A DNA stretch of 64,000 bases from Ruminococcus sp. (GTDB lineage Bacteria; Bacillota; Clostridia; Oscillospirales; Ruminococcaceae), in NCBI GenBank assembly GCA_015066665.1, contig SVNX01000004.1, forward strand, positions 32,326-96,325, given 5' to 3'. Position numbers and translations under genes: made by a program. A model generated the notes under the pieces. The model was given only the letters and a program-made list of their open reading frames with translations, searched no databases and was not told the origin of the DNA. Below, piece by piece: positions 1-10,320 of the stretch; position 1 is the stretch's first letter; each line of letters begins with the position of its first letter.

Positions 1-1684
1 CCTTGTGGGCTACGCTGCCGATGTCATACAGGAACTTGTTCCAGAAACGGGAGTAGAGCAGGTGGAGTGTGGTGTGCTCCATACCGCCGTTGTACCAGTC
101 TACGGGCATCCAGTATGCGATGGCTTCCTTGGAGGCCAGCTCATTGGGATTCTGCGGGTCGCAGTAACGCAGGAAGTACCAGGAAGAACCTGCCCACTGG
201 GGCATGGTATCGGTCTCACGCTTTGCGGGGCCGCCGCAGCAGGGACAGGTGGTATTGATGAAGCTGTCGAGGGTGGCCAGCGGGGATTCGCCGTTGTCGG
301 TGGGCATGTAGCTCTCAACATCGGGGAGACGCAGCGGCAGCTCTTCCTCAGGAATGGCTACCCAGCCGCACTTCTCGCAGTTCACGAGCGGGATCGGCTC
401 GCCCCAGTATCTCTGACGGCTGAATACCCAGTCACGCAGCTTGAAGTTCACCTTGCGGTGACCCTTGCCGGTTTCCTCGAGCCAGTCCTTGATCTTGACC
501 TTGGCATCCTCAACGCTCAGACCTGTGAGGAAGCCGGAGTTCACCATTACGCCTGTTGCGCAGTCTGTGAAGGCAGCTTCTTCGATATTACCGCCTGCAA
601 CGACCTCGACCATATCAATGCCGAAGACCTTTGCGAATTCCCAGTCACGATCGTCATGTGCAGGTACGGCCATGATGGCACCGGTACCGTAGCTCATGAG
701 AACATAGTCGGAGATGAAGATCGGGATTTCCTTGCCGTTGACGGGATTGACCGCACGCACGCCCTTGAGCTGCACGCCGGTCTTGTCCTTGTTCATTTCT
801 GTTCTGTCGAAATCGGACTTCTTGGCAGCCAGCTCCTGATATGCCTTGATTTCGTCCATATTCTCGAGCTTGTCAGCCCACTTTTCGAGCATGGGATGCT
901 CGGGTGCGATAACCATATAAGTCGCACCGAAGAGGGTATCGGGACGGGTGGTGTACACAGTCAGGGTGTCCCCTGTTGTGGTATCAAAGTCCACCTCGGC
1001 GCCCTCGGAACGGCCGATCCAGTTAATCTGTGTGGTACGGATTCTGTCAAGGTAGTTGACTTCATCCAGATCGTCGATCAGCTTCTGTGCATATTCTGTG
1101 ATCTTGAGCATCCACTGGCTCTTGACCTTGCGGACAACTTCACCGCCGCAGCGCTCGCAGCAGCCGCCGACAACTTCCTCATTCGCCAGAACGACCTTAC
1201 AGGAAGTACACCAGTTAACAGCCATTTCCTTCTTATAAGCCAGACCCTTCTTGAAGAGCTGGAGGAAGATCCACTGTGTCCACTTGAAGTACTCGGGATC
1301 GGTGGTGTTGACCTCACGCTCCCAGTCAAAGGACAGACCGAGTGCCTTGAGCTGCTCCTTGAAGCGTGCCACGTTCTTCTCGGTTACGATGGCCGGATGG
1401 ATCTTGTTCTTGATGGCGAAGTTCTCGGTGGGCAGACCGAATGCATCCCAGCCCATGGGGAAGAGTACATTGTAGCCCTCGAGACGGCGCTTTCTGGATA
1501 CGATATCCATTGCCGTGTACGGACGGGGATGGCCGATGTGCAGACCCTGACCGGACGGATAGGGGAATTCTACCAGTGCATAGAATTTCGGCTTGGAATA
1601 GTCGGTTCCTGCACGGAAGGTGTGGTGCTCATCCCAGTAAGCCTGCCACTTCTTTTCAATTTTGCTGTAATCATATTTACTCAT
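1..1684 (-). CDS. leuS: Leucyl-tRNA synthetase (3' part outside window)
   Basis: Class Ia aminoacyl-tRNA synthetase that charges tRNA-Leu in the cytoplasm. About 561 N-terminal residues are visible. The class I HIGH signature sits in [11 protein letters not shown] near residue 45, and two CxxC pairs (CTSC and CERC) around residue 155 form a zinc site. The CP1 editing domain follows, and a second cysteine cluster (CEKCG, CPCCG) lies further on. The KMSKS loop and C-terminus lie beyond position 1. The start is ATG at 1684, preceded by GAAAGGAAG. It is the last visible gene of the long minus-strand block, 26 bases after a small membrane protein gene. No T-box leader is visible. Identification is secure; only the 3' truncation by the window is notable. 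Confidence 0.96.
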   Translation of the reverse strand, partial: MSKYDYSKIEKKWQAYWDEHHTFRAGTDYSKPKFYALVEFPYPSGQGLHIGHPRPYTAMDIVSRKRRLEGYNVLFPMGWDAFGLPTENFAIKNKIHPAIVTEKNVARFKEQLKALGLSFDWEREVNTTDPEYFKWTQWIFLQLFKKGLAYKKEMAVNWCTSCKVVLANEEVVGGCCERCGGEVVRKVKSQWMLKITEYAQKLIDDLDEVNYLDRIRTTQINWIGRSEGAEVDFDTTTGDTLTVYTTRPDTLFGATYMVIAPEHPMLEKWADKLENMDEIKAYQELAAKKSDFDRTEMNKDKTGVQLKGVRAVNPVNGKEIPIFISDYVLMSYGTGAIMAVPAHDDRDWEFAKVFGIDMVEVVAGGNIEEAAFTDCATGVMVNSGFLTGLSVEDAKVKIKDWLEETGKGHRKVNFKLRDWVFSRQRYWGEPIPLVNCEKCGWVAIPEEELPLRLPDVESYMPTDNGESPLATLDSFINTTCPCCGGPAKRETDTMPQWAGSSWYFLRYCDPQNPNELASKEAIAYWMPVDWYNGGMEHTTLHLLYSRFWNKFLYDIGSVAHK

Positions 1685-1710
1685 TGGAAGTTCCTTCTTT
1701 CCTATGTAAT

Positions 1711-2043
1711 TTATGCCGTTTTGTTAAAGTAGGCACGGACATCCTTCTGGAAGATGAGGATGGCTGCCGCACCGATATCGAGTATGCCCTCGAGCAGGTA
1801 GAGCCAGCTGCCGGGCAGACCGCCGAGATTGCCGGGGAGATAATACAGTGCTGTCAGTGCAGCAAGGGCTGCGACGATGTAGTTGCAGTACTTCAGGCCC
1901 AGAACCAGCACGGCCGCATAAGCCACCGCAATCACGAGCATGAAGAAATTCTGGAAGCCAAAGCCCCCGAGCAGGAGATTGAGCACCTGCTTGACGATGA
2001 AATAAATGCCGATGCCAAGGGCAAAGGTTCTGCCTTTTGCCAT
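1711..2043 (-). CDS. Small hydrophobic membrane protein, unknown function
   Basis: A 110-residue protein with roughly four hydrophobic segments, for example around residues 8-25, 30-50, 54-68 and 82-98. It begins [12 protein letters not shown] and ends in a short basic tail. I do not recognise a family. The ATG overlaps the rsfS stop codon by one base (TAATG), so it is probably translationally coupled to rsfS and co-transcribed with leuS. A function cannot be given; an integral membrane location is the only supported statement. Confidence 0.7.
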   Translation of the reverse strand: MAKGRTFALGIGIYFIVKQVLNLLLGGFGFQNFFMLVIAVAYAAVLVLGLKYCNYIVAALAALTALYYLPGNLGGLPGSWLYLLEGILDIGAAAILIFQKDVRAYFNKTA

Positions 2044-2405
2044 TATTCAGCCACCTCCAGGAACTGTGCGGGGTCAATTTCCTCCGCATCCGCCCAGAGC
2101 TGCTCCAGACGATAGAAGCTGCGCATCTCCTGATAGAACACATGGACAATCACATCGGAATAGTCCAAGATGTACCAGTTGGAGCCGCCCATGCCTTCCT
2201 TGTGTGCCGGTTCCACACCGAGCTGGGACAGACGGAATTCCGCTTCCTCGGCAAGGGTCTTGGTATGGGTGGTGCTGGTGCCGTTGGCGATGATGAAATA
2301 GTCGCCAAGCACAGTAAGGTCTGTGATCTTCAGGATACGGATATCCTCTGCACGCTTTGCATCGAGACCACGGACGATTTCTCTGATCTTTTCTTCTGTT
2401 GTCAT
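2043..2405 (-). CDS. rsfS: Ribosomal silencing factor RsfS (DUF143 family)
   Basis: RsfS binds ribosomal protein L14 on the 50S subunit and blocks subunit joining in stationary phase or starvation. The 120-residue product has the family layout, including DLTVLGDYFIIANG and the C-terminal NWYILDYSDVIVHVF block. The start chosen is ATG at 2405 (MTTEEKIREIV). An upstream in-frame ATG at 2450 would add 15 residues untypical of the family. It stands after an LCP gene and near yqeK and nadD, the usual Firmicutes context nadD-yqeK-LCP-rsfS. Confidence 0.93.
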   Translation of the reverse strand: MTTEEKIREIVRGLDAKRAEDIRILKITDLTVLGDYFIIANGTSTTHTKTLAEEAEFRLSQLGVEPAHKEGMGGSNWYILDYSDVIVHVFYQEMRSFYRLEQLWADAEEIDPAQFLEVAE

Positions 2406-2446
2406 ACAATCACTCCTTCTATTCTGCGGCGGTGCCGCATCACTTT

Positions 2447-3625
2447 TCAATTCACAAGATCCTCGAAGTTCTGTGCCGTATCGTCATTGACGGTATTGCG
2501 GTAGCTGCCCTCGGGGACAAGCTCGATGATCGAGCTGTTTTCATAGGCAAGCGGCACCTGTCTGGGACGGAACCACTTGTTGATGATTTCAAGTGCGGCG
2601 GTCTTATGAATCGACCACATGGACTGGCCACCGGGGCCGGTGGCCTCTTCGCCGGGCACCATGAAGACATTGACACGATCCATGCTGACGGTACCGGCAA
2701 GATCGGCGATCATGCTGATCTGTTCCATGCTCAGATCCGTTGCCATCAGCTGTCTGTCATAGATCTTCCGCATGGCACTCATGAGTTCAAGATTCCCCAT
2801 ATCGAGTGCTTTTTTCATCGCTGCGGCAAGAAAGAGACGCTGTGCCTTGACACGGCCGATGTCGCCTTCGTTATAGCCGCTGCGGAAACGCAGGAACCAC
2901 TCGGACTGGGTGCCGTTCAGCACCTGCCTGCCCTCATAGAGGATCTTATCCGGCTCATAGACAATGGTACGGGGCAGATTGATCGGGATACCGCCGATGA
3001 TGTCGACGATCTCCACAATGCTGTCGCAGTTGGTGATGACATAGGAATCGACAGGAATGCCGAAGCTCTCCTGTACGGCATCGACCACACGCTGCACCTT
3101 GCTGACGCTCTTGTCGCCGCAGGCATAGATGCTGTTGAATTTATTCGTGCCTGAATTCGTGTAGTCGGGCATATAGCTGTCACGGGGGATCTGGAGGATA
3201 TTCATGCTGGCGGTACGGATGTTGAACTGGATGAGATAGTTCACATCGTGCAGCGTGCCGCCGCCGTTTGTGAATGTATCAAATCCGAGGAACAAAATGG
3301 TATACTGCCCTTCGATGGTCTGGTTGAGATCCAGTCCGTCATCGAATGTGACATCCTCCTCACTGCGCAGCTCCTCCTTGACCGCCTGGGACTCGACCTT
3401 GGAGATGGTGCCCTCCTGAATGATCATGGGCTGCCAGCGTTTGAAATAGGACGGGATGGAGACATGTTCGATGGTTTCCTCGGCACCGTTTGCCTCATGC
3501 AGCACCATGATGGGTGCATTGAGTACAAGCACGGCAGCGATCACCAGTGTGAGAACGATCGAACAGGCCTTCATACTAATGTTTACGATTCTTTTTTTGG
3601 CTTTATCAGTTAATTTTTTGCTCAT
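2447..3625 (-). CDS. LytR-CpsA-Psr (LCP) family glycopolymer ligase
   Basis: LCP enzymes transfer lipid-linked wall polymers onto peptidoglycan outside the cell. The 392-residue protein has a cytoplasmic basic start, one transmembrane segment near residues 19-42, then an extracytoplasmic LCP domain. Recognisable blocks are ILFLGFDTF, NILQIPRDSY, VDSYVITNCDSIVEIVDIIGG and the arginine-rich FLRFRSGYNEGDIGRVKAQR, which supply the usual Asp/Arg residues that bind pyrophosphate. Its ATG overlaps the yqeK stop by four bases (ATGA), indicating coupling. The exact polymer substrate cannot be told from sequence. Confidence 0.92.
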   Translation of the reverse strand: MSKKLTDKAKKRIVNISMKACSIVLTLVIAAVLVLNAPIMVLHEANGAEETIEHVSIPSYFKRWQPMIIQEGTISKVESQAVKEELRSEEDVTFDDGLDLNQTIEGQYTILFLGFDTFTNGGGTLHDVNYLIQFNIRTASMNILQIPRDSYMPDYTNSGTNKFNSIYACGDKSVSKVQRVVDAVQESFGIPVDSYVITNCDSIVEIVDIIGGIPINLPRTIVYEPDKILYEGRQVLNGTQSEWFLRFRSGYNEGDIGRVKAQRLFLAAAMKKALDMGNLELMSAMRKIYDRQLMATDLSMEQISMIADLAGTVSMDRVNVFMVPGEEATGPGGQSMWSIHKTAALEIINKWFRPRQVPLAYENSSIIELVPEGSYRNTVNDDTAQNFEDLVN

Positions 3626-4242
3626 TTTGCGGGCATCCTTTCCCTCTGTCTGGATTCCCCGTTCTCCTGTTCCGTCATGGAGCGGAGCAGGTAGGCATTG
3701 TAGGCGGAGACGGTGTACTGCGGGAGAAGTCCGCCCTTTTTGAGGACACTCTGCGACGCCTGCCGCAGGGACTCAAGCATGGCGTTCTGCAAATTCTCAT
3801 GCGCCAGCTTCCGCATTTTTCCGACTCCCTTGAAATCACGCTCATCGGAGATGAGATCGGCCATATAGACGATCTCCTCAAGGAGCGACATCCCTTCCCT
3901 GCCGACGGTATGGAACCGCACGGCATTGAGAATATCCTCATCCTTCACGCCGAATTCCGTCTGAAGGAATCTTGCACCGGCAATCCCATGCCAGAGCTTC
4001 TTCGAATACAGCTCCGCCGCATCCGGTTTAAAATCACCGGACAGCATCAGCTCACGCTGCTCCTCATACGGGAATTCCTTGCAGATATCGTGTAAAAGTC
4101 CGGCAAAATAGGCTTTTTCCATATCCCCGCCATATCGCTGGGCGAGCTGTCGGGCGGCTCTTGCCACATTGCAGGAATGCCGGAACCGCTTGGGAGAAAG
4201 CTGCTGTTCAAGAAAAGCGATCTTATCCTTGATCTGATACAT
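3622..4242 (-). CDS. yqeK: YqeK-type HD hydrolase (diadenosine tetraphosphatase)
   Basis: YqeK proteins are HD-domain metal hydrolases that cleave Ap4A symmetrically to ADP. The metal-binding pattern is present: His in RHSCNVARAA (residue 22), LLHDICKE (HD at 51-52), WHGIAGA, FHT and the Asp of YMADLIS. Start options are ATG at 4260, 4248 and 4242. AGGAAGTG lies six bases before the ATG at 4242, which gives the best ribosome binding site. The gene overlaps the 3' end of nadD by 20 bases. The nadD-yqeK pairing is standard in Firmicutes. Confidence 0.92.
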   Translation of the reverse strand: MYQIKDKIAFLEQQLSPKRFRHSCNVARAARQLAQRYGGDMEKAYFAGLLHDICKEFPYEEQRELMLSGDFKPDAAELYSKKLWHGIAGARFLQTEFGVKDEDILNAVRFHTVGREGMSLLEEIVYMADLISDERDFKGVGKMRKLAHENLQNAMLESLRQASQSVLKKGGLLPQYTVSAYNAYLLRSMTEQENGESRQRERMPAK

Positions 4243-4846
4243 GCTCATCACTTCCTGCATATAGATTCGTCATTGTAATATATTGTACTATTTTTTCCGG
4301 CAAATAGCAAGAACAATCCTGTTTTTTCCCGATCATGTCCCGCAATTTTGTGGAAGATAGCGGATAACTTTCCACATTCACAAGGTGAATCTCACCATAT
4401 TGCCGCAGGTGATCTGCGGCCTCAACCAGAAGACCGTACTCATCTTCCTCTCTTGCCGCACCCGCAAGGGCTGTGAGCTGCAGGATTTCCTGCCAGCGGT
4501 GCCACTGGGTGAACGTCCGGAGCATATCCCCGCCCACGAGGAAGAAAAACTGATCTTCGGGACGTTCCTCGATGAACTGCTTCACTGTGTAGTAGGAGTA
4601 GCTGACGGTATCACGCCGCAGCTCGTCATCCCGCACACGCATCCACGAATAGTCCTCGGCGATGAGACGGCACATGGCGAGCCTGTCGGCATCGGGGGCA
4701 TAGTGGGTGCTGGATTTATGGGGCGGAATGCGGGCGGGCACCAGCCAGACTTCATCGAGCTGCAGCGCAGCATGAAGCTGCTCTGCCAGATGCAGATGGC
4801 CGTTATGGGGCGGATTGAAGCTCCCGCCGAAAATGCCGATCCGCAT
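4223..4846 (-). CDS. nadD: Nicotinate-nucleotide adenylyltransferase
   Basis: NadD adenylates nicotinate mononucleotide to deamido-NAD in NAD biosynthesis. The 207-residue product opens with the nucleotidyltransferase signature GGSFNPPHNGH (residues 7-17, His14 and His17 catalytic) and has the C-terminal LSSTKLRDM block corresponding to the ISSTxxR motif. Length is normal for the family. The ATG shares one base with the yhbY stop codon, and the 3' end overlaps yqeK, so the three genes are tightly coupled. The C-terminus runs about 20 residues past the usual end, which creates the yqeK overlap. Confidence 0.95.
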   Translation of the reverse strand: MRIGIFGGSFNPPHNGHLHLAEQLHAALQLDEVWLVPARIPPHKSSTHYAPDADRLAMCRLIAEDYSWMRVRDDELRRDTVSYSYYTVKQFIEERPEDQFFFLVGGDMLRTFTQWHRWQEILQLTALAGAAREEDEYGLLVEAADHLRQYGEIHLVNVESYPLSSTKLRDMIGKKQDCSCYLPEKIVQYITMTNLYAGSDEHVSDQG

Positions 4847-5154
4847 TACTTTGCCTTGGCGGCCTTGGGCAGTTCGATGACCGGATCCTGCGGGTTGCGC
4901 TTGAAGAGGACGAACTTGCTGCCGATGACCTGAACGACCTCGGACTTTGTCTTGGCAGCGATCTCCTCGGCGGCTTCACGGGAGGAGTACATGGAATTAT
5001 CAAGTACACGCAGCTTGATCAGCTCTCTCTTGCGCAGGGCATCGTTCACCTGCTGAATGAGATTGTCATTGATGCCGCCCTTGCCGATCTGGAAGATGGT
5101 CTCATAAGCGGCAGCAAGGCTGCGAAGATGTGCTCTCTGTTTACTTGTCAGCAT
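4846..5154 (-). CDS. yhbY: YhbY/CRM-domain RNA-binding protein
   Basis: CRM-domain proteins associate with pre-50S ribosomal particles. The 102-residue protein begins MLTSKQRAHLRSLA and contains the CRM hallmarks IGKGGIND (GxxG loop), RELIKLRVL and VVQVIGSKFVLFKR. The chosen start is ATG at 5154, preceded by GAAAGGAATCC; the longer in-frame reading up to 5229 would run into rdgB and adds nothing family-like. It sits 49 bases after rdgB and overlaps nadD by one base. Confidence 0.92.
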   Translation of the reverse strand: MLTSKQRAHLRSLAAAYETIFQIGKGGINDNLIQQVNDALRKRELIKLRVLDNSMYSSREAAEEIAAKTKSEVVQVIGSKFVLFKRNPQDPVIELPKAAKAK

Positions 5155-5203
5155 ATTGGGATTCCTTTCTTTGATGATGTTCATGAAGAATTGTCCTGCG
5201 ATT

Positions 5204-5779
5204 TTACATTTCGCTTTGCAGCAGTGCATAAAGTGCCTTCAGGGCATTGGCACGATGGCTCACGGCATTCTTTTCCTCGGCGGACAGCTCCGCAAAGGAC
5301 TTGTCGCCGTACATGAAAACAGGATCATAGCCGAAGCCGTTTGTACCCCGCTTTTCGTAGCCGATGCTGCCGCAGCATTCACCGCTGCAATGGGTCAGCG
5401 TTCCGTTCTCATCGATATAGGCGATGGCGGTGACGAATTTTGCGCCCCGCTTCTCCGCCGGCACATCGGCCATGACGGAAAGCAGCTTGTCGCAGTGTTC
5501 ACCCTCGGGGGCAAACCGTGCGGAATACACGCCGGGGCCGCCGTCCAGTGCATCCACACAGAGGCCGCTGTCATCGGCGATGACGGGCAGACTGACGGCT
5601 TCAAACACGGCTCTCGCCTTGATGGCGGCATTTTCAGCGAAGGTGGCACCGTTTTCCTCGGGATTCACATTGCAGCCGGCCTCCTTCTGGGAGAGCACCT
5701 CGATGCCGAGGGGGGACAGGATCTCACGCACCTCACGCAGCTTATTGGCATTATTGGTTGCCAGTACAATTTTATTCAT
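5204..5779 (-). CDS. rdgB: XTP/dITP diphosphatase (RdgB/HAM1)
   Basis: House-cleaning enzyme that hydrolyses non-canonical purine triphosphates (ITP, dITP, XTP) to monophosphates. The 191-residue protein shows the N-terminal ATNNANKLREV substrate-binding motif, VIADDSGLCVDAL with its catalytic acidic residues, GPGVYSARFA and the C-terminal FGYDPVF and SHRANAL blocks. Its start overlaps the ftsY 3' end by eight bases. Normal length, no oddities. Confidence 0.96.
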   Translation of the reverse strand: MNKIVLATNNANKLREVREILSPLGIEVLSQKEAGCNVNPEENGATFAENAAIKARAVFEAVSLPVIADDSGLCVDALDGGPGVYSARFAPEGEHCDKLLSVMADVPAEKRGAKFVTAIAYIDENGTLTHCSGECCGSIGYEKRGTNGFGYDPVFMYGDKSFAELSAEEKNAVSHRANALKALYALLQSEM

Positions 5780-6743
5780 CCGCTTCGTCCTCCGTTTCCG
5801 CAGGCTGGGGCAGGCTTTCGATCTTCACGTCCTTGGAATGATCGAAGAGTGCCTTGACGAAGCTTGCATTGTCGAAGGGCTGCAGATCATCGATCTTCTC
5901 GCCCACGCCCACGAGCTTGACGGGAATGCCCAGTTCGTTGCGGATCGATACAACGATGCCGCCCTTGGCGGTGCCGTCGAGCTTTGTGAGGACGATGCCG
6001 GTGATGTCGGCCACCTCACTGAAGAGGCGTGCCTGACTGACGGCATTCTGGCCGGTTGTGGCATCGAGCACGAGAAGAACTTCTCTTGCACAGCCTTCTG
6101 CACGGGATTCGAGGATGCGGTTAATCTTGGCCAGCTCATCCATCAGATTCTTCTTGTTATGCAGTCTGCCGGCGGTATCAACGATGACCACATCGCAGTG
6201 TCTTGCCTTGGCGGCAGTGATGGCATCGAACACAACAGCCGCAGGATCGGAGCCCTCGGCATGCTTGACGATCTCCACGCCCGCACGCTGTGTCCAGACT
6301 TCCAGCTGGTCGATGGCAGCGGCACGGAAGGTATCGGCAGCAGCGACGATCACCCGCTTGCCCTCATTCCTGAACTGGTGGCACATCTTGCCGATGGTCG
6401 TGGTCTTGCCCGCACCATTGACGCCGATGACCATGATGACCGAGGGCGTGGTGGACAGATCGAGCGAAACATCATCCCCCATCATATCGCCGATGATCTC
6501 CTCGATCAGCTCCATGATCAGGGCGGGATCGGTCACGCCGCGTTCCTTGATGAGCTTGCGGAGACGCTCGCAGATTTCCACGGAGGTTTCCACGCCCATG
6601 TCGCTCATGATCATGGTTTCCTCCAGCTCTTCGAACAGCTCCTCATCGATCTTGGTAAAGCGGTTGACGACACGCTGCATCTTCTGCACCATGGCGTCCC
6701 TGGTCTTCTGCAGACCTGCTTTGATTTTTGCAAAAAAGCCCAT
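5772..6743 (-). CDS. ftsY: Signal recognition particle receptor FtsY
   Basis: FtsY is the membrane-associated SRP GTPase that docks ribosome-SRP complexes at the Sec translocon. The 323-residue protein has a short amphipathic start ([12 protein letters not shown]), an N domain of four helices and the G domain: P-loop GVNGAGKTT (107-115), [24 protein letters not shown] and [10 protein letters not shown]. The acidic A domain of the E. coli protein is missing, as is normal in Firmicutes. ATG at 6743 follows AGGAGG; the longer upstream frame would overlap smc. It is 10 bases after smc, the common smc-ftsY pair. Confidence 0.96.
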   Translation of the reverse strand: MGFFAKIKAGLQKTRDAMVQKMQRVVNRFTKIDEELFEELEETMIMSDMGVETSVEICERLRKLIKERGVTDPALIMELIEEIIGDMMGDDVSLDLSTTPSVIMVIGVNGAGKTTTIGKMCHQFRNEGKRVIVAAADTFRAAAIDQLEVWTQRAGVEIVKHAEGSDPAAVVFDAITAAKARHCDVVIVDTAGRLHNKKNLMDELAKINRILESRAEGCAREVLLVLDATTGQNAVSQARLFSEVADITGIVLTKLDGTAKGGIVVSIRNELGIPVKLVGVGEKIDDLQPFDNASFVKALFDHSKDVKIESLPQPAETEDEADE

Positions 6744-6753
6744 ATGCTTCCTC

Positions 6754-9700
6754 CTATTCTTCCGTTGGGATATCCTCCGGCTGCTCGAGCTTGAGCAGGC
6801 GGGAAATGCCATCCTCCTGCATGGTCACGCCGTAGAGGACATTCGCTTCCTCCATGGCACTGCGGCGATGGGTCACAAGGACAAACTGGGTATGATCGGT
6901 GAACTGCTTGAGATACCGTGCATACTTGCGGACATTGGCTTCATCGAGTGCGGCATCGATCTCATCGAGGATGCAGAACGGTGCCGGCCGCAGCCGCAGA
7001 ATGGCAAAGTAAATGGCAATCGCCACAAAGGACTGCTCGCCGCCGGAGAGAGAAATCAGATTCTTGATGACCTTTCCGGGCGGTGCCACGTTGATCTCGA
7101 TGCCCGATGTGAGCACCTGCTCGGGGTCGGTGAGCCGCAGCTCGGCTTTGCCGCCGCCGAAGAGATCGACGAAGATTTCCTTGAAATTCTGGTTGATGAT
7201 GGCGAAGCTCTCGCTGAAGAGCCGGCACATCTCCTCGGTCAGCTCCGCAATGAGCTTTTCCAGCTCCGTCTTCGACTTGCGGACATCGCTCATCTGGGCG
7301 GAGAGGAATTTGTATCGTTCGGAGACCTCTCGGTATTCCTCGATCGCATCGACATTGACGCTGCCGAGGGCACGAATCTTCTGTTTCAGCTCTGCAAGGC
7401 GTCTCTTGGCAGCAACGGCATCCTCAATGGGCTGTGCCTGCTGCTGTGCCTCGGAGCGGGTCAGCTCATACACCTCAAGCAGCTGTGTAATGATGTGATC
7501 GCTGTCCGTCCGCACGGCGGTTTCCCGCTCGGTCAGGCGTGTGACCTCCGCCGAAAGCTTTTCCTTGGCAGCGTGGAAATCGTTCACGCTCTTCTGCATC
7601 TGGCGGATCTTCATATTCTGCTCGTCATGTGCAATGGTGCTGTCCTTTGCCTGCTGTTCGGCAGCAGCGGCATCGGCTTCGGTCTGTGCAAGGCGTTCGG
7701 TCTTTGCATCAGCCTCCTGCTGCTTCTGCTCCGCTGTACGGCGGTACTGCTCGATCTCATCGAGCAGTGTACGCTCACGCTCGGCGGCATGGGCGGCTAT
7801 TTCCTGCATCTGCGCAAGGGCAAGATCGGCCGCTTCCCTGTCCTTTTCGTGCTGGGCAAGGCTGATCTTCAGGCTGCCGTAGGCCTCGGAACGCTTTTCA
7901 CGCTCGCTCTGCAGGGCACTGCGGCGATCCTTGGCACCGGACAGACCTGCTTCGGCGGCGGCAATTTCTTCAAGATGCTGTGCAAGGGCATGCTTTGCGG
8001 CACTTACGGCCTCTGCGGCATATTCCCGCTGCACGGCAAGATTACGCTGCTGCTGTGCTTCCTCCTCCTGCTGCCTGCGATACTGGGCAAGCGGGAAGGC
8101 ACGGCGTTCGGCTTCGGTCTGCGCATCAAGGAATGCCTGCCGGAGCCTGCCGAAGGCTTCGGTTTCGGCAGCAAGACGCTGCTCGGCCTGTACGGCTTGT
8201 TCGGTCATCTCACGGGCCTGCGCCTCGGATGTGCGGCACTGCTCTTCCAGATCGGCAATCGTCTGCCGCAGGGCATCCAGCTCGGATTTGCGGGTGAGCA
8301 TGCCGCCCGTTTTCTGAACGGAACCGCCCGTGAACGAACCGCCTGCATTGATCACCTGACCGTCCATGGTCACGATACGGAAGCGATAGCCATAGCTTTT
8401 GGCAATGACGGTGCCGCAGTCGATGTCCTCGGCGATGACAATGCGGCCGAGAAGATTTTCAGCGATCTCCCGATAGGCCTGATCGCAGCTGACAAGGTCG
8501 CTTGCCACAGCCACAAAGCCCTGCTGCTTCTGCAATCCCTGTTCCTGAAGCTTCTTGCCGCGGATCGAGGTCAGCGGCAGGAAGGTCGCACGGCCTGCAC
8601 GATTGTCACGCAGATAGCGGATACCGGCCTTGGCGGCGTCCTCATTCTCGACGATGAGATGCTGCACGGATGCACCGAGTGCCGTCTCGATGGCAATACC
8701 ATAGCGGCTGTCCACACGGATGAGCTGGGCAACGGTGCCGTACACACCGCGGAGCTGCCCCTGCTTCACACTGCGCATAATGCTCTTGACGCTGCCGGAG
8801 AAGCCCTCCATATTATTTTCCAGATCGGTGAGGATCCGGTGTCTCTGTTTCTTGTCACGCAGCTGGAAGGCACTCTGACGGAAAAGATCCTCCGTCTCCT
8901 GCTTTTTCTTCTGAATGCTGCGGTTTTCTTCACGCAGGGCATCCATTTTCTGCTCCTGCTCTGTGACCTGCTGCTGCACCTTCTGCATGGAGGCAAGCGC
9001 TTCCTGATAGAACTGCTCGGCTTCTGCGAGCTGCTGTCTGCCCTGCTCGGTGCTCTTTTTGAGTGCTGCTTCCTCGGCGGCAATGCGTGCTTCCTGCTCC
9101 TCAGCACTGCGGATGCCGAACTGCAGCTCACTGCGCTGCAGGTAGAGCTGATGGAGTGCCTCGTCCGCCTGACGGGATTTTTCATCCTCGGCAAGGTAAG
9201 CATGCTCCATCTCCTCAAAGGCAAGGCGTGCTTCTTCGAGTGCCCTGCGTGTGGCTTCACACTGGTGTTCCGCTTCCGCCGCTGCCTGTACGGCCGCTTC
9301 CAGGCGGGTGACCTGCGACTGCTGTGCCGCATGCTCCTCCTCCTGACGGGCCTCAGCGATCCGCTGGGCTTCCTCGCTGTGGATGACATCGTTCTTCAGC
9401 ACGGCGATCTCCGAACGGATGCGGGCTGCCAGCTCACGCAGATTTGAAACGCGTGCATGGGCTTCCTCGGCATCGACGGAGCATCGCTGCATGATGCGGT
9501 AGCACTCCTGAATCTTTGCATCCTCATCGGCAATATCACGCTCGGCATTCTCATATTCCGTGCGGCGGATGAGGAGGGTTTCCTCAAGTGTGCGGAGTTT
9601 TTCCTGCAGCACCCTGAGCTGATCAACCCAGACAGAAATCTCGAGCGTACGTTCTTCCTGTGCAAGAACGAGGAATTTCTGTGCCTTTTCGGCCTGTCTG

Positions 9701-10317
9701 CGCAGCGGCTCAACACGCCCCTCAAGTTCCGAGACGATGTCGCCCAGACGCTGCATATTTTCCTCGGCCGCATCGAGCTTGCGCTCGGCCTCCGCCTTGC
9801 GGTAGCGGAATTTCGAAATGCCGGCGGCTTCCTCGAAGATCTCACGGCGGTCATTGCTCTTGGCGCCCACGATCTCGGCGATGCGTCCCTGTCCGATGAT
9901 GGAATAGCCATCACGTCCCAGACCCGTATCCATGAACAGCTCGTTGATGTCCTTGAGGCGGACGGATTTGCCGTTGATGCGGTATTCGCTGTCACCGCTG
10001 CGATAGAGCTTGCGGGTGACGCTCACTTCGTCTCCATAGCCTGCAAGACGTCCCTCGCTGTTGTCGATGACGAGGGTAACGGCCGCAAAGCCCATGGGTC
10101 TTTTTGCAACAGTACCGGAAAAAATAACGTCTTCCATCTTGTTGCCGCGCAGTGTCTTTGTGGACTGTTCGCCCAGCACCCACCGCACGGAATCGCCGAT
10201 ATTACTTTTTCCGCTGCCGTTCGGTCCGACCACGGCGGTCAGACCTTTGTCAAAATTCAGCCTGATCTTATCCGGAAAGGACTTGAAGCCCTGAATTTCC
10301 AAGGATTTTAAGTACAT
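6754..10317 (-). CDS. smc: Chromosome condensation ATPase SMC
   Basis: SMC with ScpA/ScpB forms the bacterial condensin that organises and segregates the chromosome. The 1187-residue length is typical. Visible are Walker A GPNGSGKS (31-38), two very long Glu/Gln/Ala-rich coiled coils, a hinge domain around residues 500-670 (GVYGTVAQLIRVD, VIVENEDAAKAG-like core), the ABC signature LSGGEQ and Walker B FCILDEIDAALDE near the C-terminus. Three bases separate it from the upstream radical SAM gene. The coiled coils make large spurious open frames on the other strand. Confidence 0.97.
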   Translation of the reverse strand: MYLKSLEIQGFKSFPDKIRLNFDKGLTAVVGPNGSGKSNIGDSVRWVLGEQSTKTLRGNKMEDVIFSGTVAKRPMGFAAVTLVIDNSEGRLAGYGDEVSVTRKLYRSGDSEYRINGKSVRLKDINELFMDTGLGRDGYSIIGQGRIAEIVGAKSNDRREIFEEAAGISKFRYRKAEAERKLDAAEENMQRLGDIVSELEGRVEPLRRQAEKAQKFLVLAQEERTLEISVWVDQLRVLQEKLRTLEETLLIRRTEYENAERDIADEDAKIQECYRIMQRCSVDAEEAHARVSNLRELAARIRSEIAVLKNDVIHSEEAQRIAEARQEEEHAAQQSQVTRLEAAVQAAAEAEHQCEATRRALEEARLAFEEMEHAYLAEDEKSRQADEALHQLYLQRSELQFGIRSAEEQEARIAAEEAALKKSTEQGRQQLAEAEQFYQEALASMQKVQQQVTEQEQKMDALREENRSIQKKKQETEDLFRQSAFQLRDKKQRHRILTDLENNMEGFSGSVKSIMRSVKQGQLRGVYGTVAQLIRVDSRYGIAIETALGASVQHLIVENEDAAKAGIRYLRDNRAGRATFLPLTSIRGKKLQEQGLQKQQGFVAVASDLVSCDQAYREIAENLLGRIVIAEDIDCGTVIAKSYGYRFRIVTMDGQVINAGGSFTGGSVQKTGGMLTRKSELDALRQTIADLEEQCRTSEAQAREMTEQAVQAEQRLAAETEAFGRLRQAFLDAQTEAERRAFPLAQYRRQQEEEAQQQRNLAVQREYAAEAVSAAKHALAQHLEEIAAAEAGLSGAKDRRSALQSEREKRSEAYGSLKISLAQHEKDREAADLALAQMQEIAAHAAERERTLLDEIEQYRRTAEQKQQEADAKTERLAQTEADAAAAEQQAKDSTIAHDEQNMKIRQMQKSVNDFHAAKEKLSAEVTRLTERETAVRTDSDHIITQLLEVYELTRSEAQQQAQPIEDAVAAKRRLAELKQKIRALGSVNVDAIEEYREVSERYKFLSAQMSDVRKSKTELEKLIAELTEEMCRLFSESFAIINQNFKEIFVDLFGGGKAELRLTDPEQVLTSGIEINVAPPGKVIKNLISLSGGEQSFVAIAIYFAILRLRPAPFCILDEIDAALDEANVRKYARYLKQFTDHTQFVLVTHRRSAMEEANVLYGVTMQEDGISRLLKLEQPEDIPTEE

Positions 10318-10320
10318 TGC

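Noticed and set aside
5..1732. Long plus-strand open frame at the left edge
   Set aside because: Antisense shadow of leuS.
6058..9447. Open frame of 1129 codons on the plus strand opposite smc and ftsY
   Set aside because: It is the antisense shadow of the smc coiled coils, full of Leu/Cys/His runs and without any domain; smc on the minus strand is certain.
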